This document shows, piece by piece, positions 18,065 to 25,242 of a stretch of 25,242 bases of DNA. Below the pieces are notes generated by a model. The model worked only from the letters and a program-made list of their open reading frames with translations, had not been told where the DNA came from and did not search any database. The translations under genes were made by a program, and so were the position numbers. Source of the stretch: Gnetum montanum (lineage: Eukaryota; Streptophyta; Gnetopsida; Gnetales; Gnetaceae). The stretch's first letter is position 1. Each line of letters begins with the position of its first letter. The DNA is taken from assembly GCA_015680685.1 (NCBI GenBank), contig MNCI01017655.1, positions 979,435 through 1,004,676 of the forward strand, read 5' to 3'.

Positions 18065-20076
18065 AAGATAGATCTCTGCCTTGATGCTTAGTTTTGGTTT
18101 TCTGGGTTTTACTTTGTTTGCGTTTCTGGTGTCTGGCTCTGTTTCTTTGTTGTTGCTTGAAACCCTACCGCGAGAGCCGCTTCCGGTTCCAGTGTCCATT
18201 TTGCATATTTTCTTTTCAATTGCGGAACTCCTACCCCTATGCTTTGGTCTACGGATTTGGCCTCAGAATCTTTAAGGTTGCAGAGCTGAGGTTATTTTTT
18301 ATTGCTCGTCCGGGTGCGTTTCTCGAGCTAGTCATGGCGCGGCTTTAAAGAGGAATCGGTAGCGCCTGTTTAGCCACTGCGCAAGAGTGTTTTGATTTTA
18401 CTTTGCATTGCGTTGCTACATTAGTGTGTTTTGCTGCCAAATTAAACACCTGCCCTCTCTATGTCTTGCTCCTTATCTGCTTTTGAATTGCGTTGCTACG
18501 TTACTGATTGCCTCTCTTTTCCTCTGTTTCTGCTTTTGCATTGCATTACGTTGTTGGAGCGTTTTGGGGTTTTGTTTTCTAAAGGTTCTGGCTTGGATTC
18601 TGACTTGCTATGGTCTGCAAGCCTGCCTGAAGCCCATTTTGTTGAAGGAGTAGGGGAGTGTTTTCCCTGTAAAGGGTAGTTTCAGAAATGGCAGGTGGAT
18701 CCCGTGGACAAGTAATTTAAGGCTGCGTTTTGGGGATATATCTGTCCTGAATTCTTGGCTGGTCGAGATTGGGATTTGGTTTTTCATGCAATTATTTGGC
18801 CATATTTTCCAAGGTTCATACCGATAAGTGATGCCTTGGTAATTTTTTTTTTAAATTCTGGTTTCTGCAGAAACTGCACATATTTTATTCTACGATTGCG
18901 GCAATTGTTTGTGGATGCTGTAAGATCCGCTTAAGGTTGAATTTGCTGATGTGTTTTTTAACCTGCTGAGATTTTAAATCGCTTATTTTGGACCTGGGGA
19001 AGGGACTGTTACATTTAATTTATTCAATGGATGTAGTTTATTACATGCGGTTTTCAATATGGCTATGAAAATAACGTAAACCGTTTCACATGTAAACTAT
19101 TTATCATGATGAATGTTGGCCTTTGAAATAATTTTGGCATTATGTAATGGCAATTTTTAACACTACCATTTTACGAAATAAGGATGCATTGATTTAAATG
19201 ATTCATGTGGAAGAAAATATATATATAGATATATATTCCATTGTTGTTTTGAAAAATGGCAATTATGGACTCAGTTTTGGTGTTTTTCAAGCAAGAAATG
19301 ATTGTAGGTTTCTTCATGCTTGCTTAGAATTTAATTGCATTTTGTCAATATTGATTTTGATGCATAATGTAATCGTATGTATAACAAGAAAGAAAATTTT
19401 TGCATCATTTACTAGTGATCCTTATAATTTGTATAGTCATAGAGTGGCCACAGCATCTTTGATTATACAAAATTATAAATTAAGAGTTTTGGATCACATA
19501 AGTAATTGTGATTAATCACATGTAATATAATAGACTTTATCCCACAGGAATTTCTATTATATTTAATGTGGTCAATCAGGATGAAATGTTGAATTATTTT
19601 TCTTAATTTGCCCACAGGGATTAAGAAAAGGCATATAATTCAATAGTTTCCTCATAAGGATATATGGATCTATTTGAATTAAAATTTAGCCCACAGGCAA
19701 TTTTATGTCATTTGATTCATATCTTGCATGTTTTACATTGGTAAATGTGCCCTAAGGTATTTCATCACATATATAGTATTGTGATTAATCATCTGTCATA
19801 TGATAGATTTTGTCCCACATGAATTTCCATTATATTTACAGTGATTAATCAGGGTGAAGTATTGAATTATTTTTCTTAATTTGCCCACAGGGATTAAGAA
19901 AAGGAATATAGTTTAATAGCTTCATCATAAGGATATATGAGTCTGTTTGAATTAAAATTTAGCCCACAGGCAATTTTATGTCATGTGATTCATATTTTTG
20001 CATGTTTACATTGGTACACATGTCCTACAGTTTATAGCCTAAAATTTAGTGACATAAGCATGTTTATTTTGCAGCT
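18065..20076 (+). other. 2-kb untranslated leader of the copia element
   Basis: An unusually long stretch between primer site and gag start. 18100-18720 is richer in G/C and has short repeats of ATTGCGTTGCTAC (18407, 18487, a weaker one near 18540). 19505-20026 is a tandem duplication. The gag ATG is two bases after TTTATTTTGCAG (ending 20074), which looks like a 3' splice site, so part of the leader may be spliced out; the donor is not identified. The open frames here have no recognisable product. Confidence 0.6.
19505..20026 (+). repeat. 273-bp tandem duplication in the copia leader
   Basis: Copy 1 starts at 19505 and copy 2 at 19778, both with ATTGTGATTAATCA. CCCACAGG-type motifs occur at 19541, 19611 and 19690, and again at 19814 (CCCACATG), 19884 and 19963, each offset exactly 273. 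Copy 2 loses similarity near 20026. Confidence 0.9.
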
Positions 20077-23000
20077 ATGCAACCTGTAAATTACTCTGAC
20101 TTTAAATGTGACATTCCTGAATTGATGGGTGATAATTACAAGGTGTGGAAGGAGAGAATTCTCCTTCATTTAGGATGGATGGACATTGATTATGCTATCC
20201 GTAAGGATGAACCACCTGCGGTTAATGCAACCAGCCATCCAGATGATATTGGTCTTTATGATAAATGGGAGCGATCTAATCGTCTTTGCATAATGTTCAT
20301 AAAAACCAAGATCTCGGCTGGTATACGTGGATCATTGGAACAGTATAACAATGTGCGCGCTTTGTTAAAAGCTATTGATGAACAATTTGAAACATCAGAC
20401 AAAGCGTTGGCCAGCACCTTGATAATGAAGTTCTCATCCATGAAGCTCACTGGAATTGGTGGTGTGCGTGAGCACATCATGCACATGAGGGACATAGCGG
20501 CTCAACTAAAAACACTTGAGGTTGAGATGTCTGAATCTTTCCTTGTGCACTACATCCTAAACACGCTCCCACCGCAGTATGGACCCTTTAAGATTTCTTA
20601 CAACACACATAAGGACAAATGGTCAATTAATGAATTGATGACCATGTGTGTGCAAGAAGAGGGTAGACTTGCCATGGAAGCGAAGGAAAGTGTGCATCTG
20701 GCCATGCAAGGAAAGAATACAAAACAAGTCAACACTAAAGGGAAGGGAAAAATCCCTCCACAAGCTGATATCAAGAAGGAATCTAGATGCTTTTTCTGTA
20801 AAAAGAAAGGGCACATAAAGAAAGATTGCCTTAAACATCAGAGATGGCTTGAAAAGAAAGGTACTCAATCCTCATTTGTTTGTTTTGAATCTAATATGGT
20901 TGATGTTAGTCATAACACATGGTGGATTGACTCCGGTTCTACAATCCATGTTACTAATTCCTTGCAGGGATTAGCAAACCTAAGGAAGCCAGTAGGAAGT
21001 GAGTCATGCATCTATTCGGGCAACAAGATGCGCTCACATGTGGAAGCGATTGGCACATGCAAATTAGTTTTAAGTAGTGGTTTTGTTTTGGATTTGGAAA
21101 GGACATTTTACATTCCTTGTTTTTCAAGGAATTTAATTTCTGTATCAAGGCTTGTATCATTGGGATTTTCCTTTAACTTTTCAGATACTATGTTCAGTGT
21201 ATCTTATAGATCTGAAATAGTTGGAAATGGTACATTAACAGATGGTCTTTTTCAACTTAATTTACAAAACGACACTTCTTACACTTCTATGCATGTTCAT
21301 GCTGGCATTAAGCGATGTGTTATGAATGAGGAATCCTCTATGTTATGGCATCGTAGATTAGGCCATATCTCCATTGAGAGAATCAAGCGCTTGGTAACTG
21401 ATGGAGTACTTAGTACTCTTGATTTTACTGACTTTGACACTTGTGTAAACTGCATAAAGGGAAAGCAGACCAATGTGTCAAAGAAAGGTGCCAAGAGGAG
21501 TTCTGCCATATTAGAAATCATACATACGGATATTTGTAGTCCAGATATGGATGCATATGATCAACGGTATTTCATTACCTTTATTGATGACTACTCACGA
21601 TACATGTATCTCTACTTGCTTCATCACAAAAATGAAGCTTTAGATGCCTTTAAGGTATTTAAGGCTGAAGTAGAGAAACAATGCGGTAAGCAAATAAAGA
21701 TAGTGAGGTCTGATAGAGGTGGTGAATACTATGGTAGATACACTGATGATGGACAAGCACCTGGTCCCTTTGCTAAGTTTCTTCAAGAGCATGGGATTGT
21801 TGCCCAATACACTATGCCTGGTTCTCCGGACCAAAATGGTGTGGCAGAAAGAAGAAACCGAACATTATTGGACATGGTGCGGAGTATGCTTAGCAGCTCC
21901 AAGCTTCCTAAGTCTTTGTGGAATGAAGCCCTTAAGACGGCAGTGTATATATTAAACCGAGTTCCAACCAAGGCTGTCTCTAAGACACCATTTGAATTGT
22001 GGAAAGGTTGGAAACCGAGTTTGCGACATATACGCATTTGGGGATGCCCGTCTGAGGTAAGAGTCTATAATCCACAAGAGAAGAAGCTAGACCCTAGGAC
22101 CATAAGTGGGTATTTCGTTGGATATGCCGAACGGTCTAAGGGATACAGATTTTATTGTCCATCACATACTACTAGGTTTGTGGAATCAAGGAATGCTAAA
22201 TTTCTTGAGAATGACTTGATTAGTGGGAGTCATCATTCCTGGAACGAAATTCCAGCGACTGATCATGCGGATGCTCAACCCTCTACTTCAAGTACTCGAT
22301 TGATTGTTGTACACAACACGCCTACAGTACAAATACGTGATGTACATCCACCAGTCGTTGAAGTTCCACAAACTGCTGGTCAAGACATAGTAGATCCAGC
22401 TGAACAACAGATACCAGTTCCTGTTGAACAGCCCGTTGATCATCTTGCCCCTCAGGAGCCTGATGAACCAACATTAAGACGATCTACTAGAATAAAGCGA
22501 TCAGCGATTCCTAGTGACTATATAGTGTATCTACAGGAATCTGACTACAACATAGGAGCCGAAAATGATCCTGACACGTTTTCACAAGCCATGAGTTGTA
22601 AGGAATCCGACTTATGGTATGATGCCATGAAAGATGAGATGAACTCTATGTCCACTAATGGAGTCTGGGATCTTGTCAAGTTGCCCAATGGTGTTAAAGC
22701 CATAGGATCCAAATGGGTCTTCAAGACTAAAAGAGACTCCTTGGGCAACATTGAAAGATATAAGGCTAGACTTGTTGCCAAAGGGTTCACTCAGCAGGAG
22801 GGAATAGATTACATGGAGACCTTTTCTCCTGTATCTAAGAAGGACTCCCTTCGTGTGATCATGGCATTGGTAGCTCACTTTGATTTTGAACTACATCAAA
22901 TGGATGTGAAAACAACATTCCTTAATGGTGATCTAGAGGAAGAGGTTTATATGAAACAACCTGAAGGATTCTCCTCTAATGATGGTGAGCAATTGGTATG

Positions 23001-23550
23001 CAAGCTTAAGAAGTCTATATATGGCTTGAAACAGGCCTCCCGTCAGTGGTATTTGAAATTCCATGATGTCATCACTTCATTTGGCTTTGAAGAAAACATC
23101 ATGGATCAATGCATATACCAGAAGGTCAGTGGGAGTAAAATCTGTTTTCTTGTCCTCTATGTGGATGATATCCTTCTTGCAACCAATGATCATGGATTTT
23201 TATATGCGGTGAAACAATTTCTCTCTAAGAATTTTGACATGAAGGATATGGGTGAGGCATCTTATGTCCTTGGCATTAAGATCCATAGGGATAGATCTAG
23301 ATATATTCTGGGTCTATCGCAGGAAACCTATATTAATAAAGTTCTAGAGAGGTTTCGGATGAAAGATTGTTCACCAAGTATTGCACCCATTGTAAAGGGT
23401 GACAGGTTCAATTTGAACCAGTGCCCTATGAATGATTTAGAGAAAAGTCACATGAGCAACATTCCATGTGCTTTAGCTATTGGAAGCCTTATGTATGCTC
23501 AGGTCTGCACACGACCTAACATTGCATTTGCTGTGGGGATGTTGGGCTGA
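20077..23550 (+). CDS. Copia gag-protease-integrase-reverse transcriptase polyprotein (1157 residues, truncated)
   Basis: This polyprotein builds particles, processes itself, copies the RNA and inserts the DNA. Residues 1-230 are gag (UBN2-like, DNYKVWKERILLHL). A zinc knuckle C238-C251 (CFFCKKKGHIKKDC) follows, then the protease Asp285 in WIDSGST. The integrase zinc domain has H425, H430, C456 and C459. The integrase core has D485 (IIHTD), D546 (RSDRGGEYYG) and E591 (NGVAERR). A proline/glutamine-rich linker leads to the RT (about 862-1110) with D943 in MDVKTTFLNG and D1030/D1031 in YVDD. All catalytic residues named are present. ATG 20077 is the first start with gag homology. The frame ends at TGA 23548, just before RNase H, most simply a CGA-to-TGA change. 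Copia gag-pol proteins normally run about 1300-1450 residues. Confidence 0.95.
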   Translation: MQPVNYSDFKCDIPELMGDNYKVWKERILLHLGWMDIDYAIRKDEPPAVNATSHPDDIGLYDKWERSNRLCIMFIKTKISAGIRGSLEQYNNVRALLKAIDEQFETSDKALASTLIMKFSSMKLTGIGGVREHIMHMRDIAAQLKTLEVEMSESFLVHYILNTLPPQYGPFKISYNTHKDKWSINELMTMCVQEEGRLAMEAKESVHLAMQGKNTKQVNTKGKGKIPPQADIKKESRCFFCKKKGHIKKDCLKHQRWLEKKGTQSSFVCFESNMVDVSHNTWWIDSGSTIHVTNSLQGLANLRKPVGSESCIYSGNKMRSHVEAIGTCKLVLSSGFVLDLERTFYIPCFSRNLISVSRLVSLGFSFNFSDTMFSVSYRSEIVGNGTLTDGLFQLNLQNDTSYTSMHVHAGIKRCVMNEESSMLWHRRLGHISIERIKRLVTDGVLSTLDFTDFDTCVNCIKGKQTNVSKKGAKRSSAILEIIHTDICSPDMDAYDQRYFITFIDDYSRYMYLYLLHHKNEALDAFKVFKAEVEKQCGKQIKIVRSDRGGEYYGRYTDDGQAPGPFAKFLQEHGIVAQYTMPGSPDQNGVAERRNRTLLDMVRSMLSSSKLPKSLWNEALKTAVYILNRVPTKAVSKTPFELWKGWKPSLRHIRIWGCPSEVRVYNPQEKKLDPRTISGYFVGYAERSKGYRFYCPSHTTRFVESRNAKFLENDLISGSHHSWNEIPATDHADAQPSTSSTRLIVVHNTPTVQIRDVHPPVVEVPQTAGQDIVDPAEQQIPVPVEQPVDHLAPQEPDEPTLRRSTRIKRSAIPSDYIVYLQESDYNIGAENDPDTFSQAMSCKESDLWYDAMKDEMNSMSTNGVWDLVKLPNGVKAIGSKWVFKTKRDSLGNIERYKARLVAKGFTQQEGIDYMETFSPVSKKDSLRVIMALVAHFDFELHQMDVKTTFLNGDLEEEVYMKQPEGFSSNDGEQLVCKLKKSIYGLKQASRQWYLKFHDVITSFGFEENIMDQCIYQKVSGSKICFLVLYVDDILLATNDHGFLYAVKQFLSKNFDMKDMGEASYVLGIKIHRDRSRYILGLSQETYINKVLERFRMKDCSPSIAPIVKGDRFNLNQCPMNDLEKSHMSNIPCALAIGSLMYAQVCTRPNIAFAVGMLG

Positions 23551-24113
23551 TATCAAAGTAATCCAGGTATGAAGGTTGTAAAGAAAGTCATGAGGTACCT
23601 TTAAGGTACAAAGGATTACATGCTTATGTATCGACGAACTGACCATTTGGAGGTGATTGGCTACTCAGATTCAGACTTTGTTGGCTGCGTTGATTCCAGG
23701 AAATCAACATCAGGTTATGTTTTTATGCTAGCTGGAGGAGTGGAAAGCAAACCTTGGTTGCTACTTCCACAATGGAGGCAAAGTTCGTTTCTTGTTTTGA
23801 GGCTACTTCACATGGTGTATGGTTAAAGAGTTTCATATCAGGGCTTAAAATTCTGGATTCAATATCTAGGCCATTACAGATATTTTGTGACAATTTAGCT
23901 GTTGTCTTTATGGCTAAGAATAATAAGAGTGGCAGTCGAAATAAACATGTCGACATAAAGTACTTAGCCATAAGGGATCACATTAAAGAAAATAAAGTGA
24001 TCATAGATCATATCAGCACTGAATTAGTGCTAGCTGATCCTTTGACCAAAGGAATGCCACCACGGTCATTCAAGGATCATGTCACTCATATGGGACTTGG
24101 TTCCAAGATGTAA
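23551..24113 (+). pseudogene. Copia RNase H domain, broken
   Basis: Similarity continues past the stop: same-frame sequence VMRYL, a TAA at about 23602, GTKDYMLMY, then GYSDSDFVGCVDSRKSTSGY with RNase H acidic residues. A small deletion near 23735-23750 shifts the frame. From 23754 the sequence reads VATSTMEAKFVSCFEATSHGVWL, then IFCDN and HISTELVLADPLTKGMPP, and ends at TAA 24111. There are two nonsense codons, a small loss around 23570 and one frameshift. RNase H normally removes the RNA strand after reverse transcription, so this copy could move only with help. Confidence 0.9.
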
Positions 24114-24160
24114 TATGTTGTACAACATTACAGTGTTAATGAAACTCTATTCAGTTATGC

Positions 24161-24248
24161 GTTTTTTCATACAGTTGCACATAAAGTCGTTAGAGAACAC
24201 ACACATAATGTCAGACCACGAATAAACATTGGGTTTTTTCATACAGTT
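24161..24248 (+). repeat. 72-bp-spaced direct repeat in the copia 3' untranslated region
   Basis: GTTTTTTCATACAGTT occurs at 24161-24176 and 24233-24248. The surrounding 24114-24400 is otherwise non-coding. Confidence 0.7.
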
Positions 24249-24380
24249 AAAGTTACCATATAAAGGAATTGACTTTGAGAAATAATACATTGTAATACAT
24301 GGAAGATACTACTTGCATTAAGAGGAACTATCGCCATGATTCATGTATTTGTTTCTTGAAAGTTGGATATTAGAATAAAT

Positions 24381-24400
24381 ATGGAGACCAAGTGGGAGAT
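24381..24400 (+). promoter_or_regulatory. Polypurine tract of the copia element
   Basis: ATGGAGACCAAGTGGGAGAT directly before the 3' LTR. The AAGTGGGAGA core is the usual plant copia plus-strand primer. Confidence 0.85.
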
Positions 24401-24794
24401 TGTAACAATTGTGGAAACATGCCTCCTACGTAAACATGGAAAGTTCTAAAAACGATTCAACTTTCTAATGAAACAATGTGATAGCTTTGGAAAGTTCTAT
24501 TCATTGTTATCTGGTAATGGTCTCATTGATGGGAGAACAAGGCACGGGAATCAATTACAGTATAGCAGTTCAGGTCCCTTTCACAGTCGCTTACAATCTG
24601 CATACACCATCACCGCAGAGCGCCCGTGTGAAAGAAGATCCAGAACATTCAGACATCAATGGCTGGAGGTCAGTTCCATTTATTTTTCAAATTGATTTGT
24701 GCATTTTTGTTTCATGTACATTTGTAGATTAAGAGATTTGTTTTTACATGCTTCTGCTTGTGCAATCCGATTTTGATGCACGTAAGATCTAACA
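24401..24794 (+). repeat. 3' LTR of the copia element (394 bp)
   Basis: TGTAACAATTG to GATCTAACA, followed by the TTATT target duplication. It lacks the 45-bp segment of the 5' LTR: the two flanks are joined as CTCAT|TGATGGG. Confidence 0.95.
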
Positions 24795-24799
24795 TTATT
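24795..24799 (+). repeat. Target site duplication TTATT (right)
   Basis: Perfect match to 17595-17599, confirming that both LTRs entered in one insertion. Confidence 0.9.
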
Positions 24800-25115
24800 G
24801 AATATGAATTTTGCGGATACGGCCGAATCCATGAAGGCTCTTGCATTTGCATTTGGCGTAACGCTAAAATGATAAGAGTGAATCTTTACTTTCCACAGCA
24901 GATTTTGAATATGTCCTTGACCATTCAAATCCATGCTACTTTACAAATAAAATAGTGCCGTAGCAGTCGCGCCACGGGACATGATAGAAACTTTACCATA
25001 CTGGTCCTAATATTTTGGATGAGCAGTCCAAACAACGGTTATTTTCTCATATCTCTGTACGTGATCTGTGTAAGTTCCATCGTTACCTGTCTACTTGAAG
25101 TGGGTGAAGAATAAG
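24800..25115 (+). other. Flank of the copia insertion: possible LINE continuation, then unknown sequence
   Basis: Around 24812-24870 the plus strand reads FADTAESMKALAFAFG, weakly like the FADDT motif-C block of a LINE reverse transcriptase, which would fit resumption of the LINE split at 17599. From about 24960 to 25115 I see no gene. TACAAATAAAA near 24940 is a weak TATA-like motif for the frame that opens at 25116. Confidence 0.35.
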
Positions 25116-25242
25116 ATGGAGGAATCAAGGAAATTGAAGGAAGCCCAGAAAGTTTGTCTAGAAGAACCATTGTTGACTGGTTTTGCAGAACATGGTAGCA
25201 TTAATTTTTCCAGCCGATTCAGTCTTGTGAAGGAGGAGGCTA
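25116..25242 (+). CDS. Possible N-terminus of a host gene, cut by the window edge
   Basis: ATG 25116 opens 42 codons that run off the edge; an in-frame TAA lies upstream at 25071, so this is a plausible start. The peptide is charged at first (MEESRKLKEAQK), then has LEEPLLTGF with an acidic dileucine motif, and ends RFSLVKEEA. Plant MATE transporters often begin this way: an acidic dileucine tonoplast-type tail, then an EEVKKQ-like stretch before the first membrane helix. The helix itself would be outside the window, so this is only a guess. The stretch is short enough to occur by chance, and promoter evidence is weak. Confidence 0.3.
   Translation, partial: MEESRKLKEAQKVCLEEPLLTGFAEHGSINFSSRFSLVKEEA

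Larger units (their letters stand above)
17600..24794 (+). mobile_element. Ty1/copia LTR retrotransposon, structurally complete (7195 bp)
   Basis: It has LTRs of 451 and 394 bp (TGTAAC...TAACA), flanking TTATT duplications, an initiator-Met primer site, a 2-kb leader, a gag-pol frame and a polypurine tract. The LTRs differ at about a dozen to fifteen positions over about 394 aligned bases, plus three indels in the 5' copy. That makes it younger than the gypsy-family element at 8869-15540. Domain order gag-protease-integrase-RT-RNase H is diagnostic of copia. It sits inside the decayed LINE sequence. RNase H lesions make this copy non-autonomous. Confidence 0.95.

Noticed and set aside
18081-18679. 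Several overlapping leucine/phenylalanine/cysteine-rich frames in the copia leader
   Set aside because: They are T-rich composition frames in a retroelement leader, in competing phases and without motifs; not treated as membrane protein genes.
17600-24794. An envelope gene downstream of copia pol
   Set aside because: Only about 290 non-coding bases lie between the end of the RNase H remnant (24113) and the 3' LTR (24401).

Overview
This window is nuclear plant DNA made almost entirely of transposable elements. It has the long, AT-rich, nested retrotransposon landscape of a large-genome seed plant (a gymnosperm would fit), but I cannot name the species. No rRNA, tRNA, CRISPR array or bacterial-style operon is visible. 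The only candidate host gene is a short N-terminal stretch running off the right edge.

Left part (1-8658): three layers of one Ty3/gypsy-like LTR family are nested. Element A (+ strand; 3' end at 6852-8658 with its 3' LTR) is interrupted by element B (- strand; 2540-6851, with 5' LTR, tRNA-Asp-type primer site, decayed gag and protease). B is in turn interrupted by element C (+ strand; 1-2539, 3' half with polypurine tract and 3' LTR). The missing halves lie beyond the left edge.

Middle (8869-15540): element D is a complete 6.67 kb minus-strand member of the family. It has two LTRs of 985 and 952 bp, a near-matching 5-bp target duplication, a primer site and a gag frame of 654 codons broken only by four nonsense codons. 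No protease, reverse transcriptase or integrase is visible, so D looks like a gag-only non-autonomous element. B, which does carry a protease, is a candidate relative of the enzyme-supplying form. Across the family the LTRs start TGATGAG and end CTCATCA. Four of the five LTRs carry arrays of GATATC palindromes just upstream of a TATAAATA box. Elements C and D also share an internal copy of the polypurine tract and an intron-like segment ending TGCAG|ATGG before a decayed 3' reading frame.

Right part (15546-25242): AT-rich sequence leads into a decayed LINE (L1-like) reverse transcriptase. A 7195-bp Ty1/copia element (17600-24794) is inserted in it, with a perfect TTATT duplication, initiator-Met primer site, long leader containing a 273-bp tandem duplication, and a 1157-residue gag-protease-integrase-RT frame. 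The copia RNase H part is broken by two stops and small deletions. After the copia element come about 450 bases of flank, ending in a possible first exon of a host gene.
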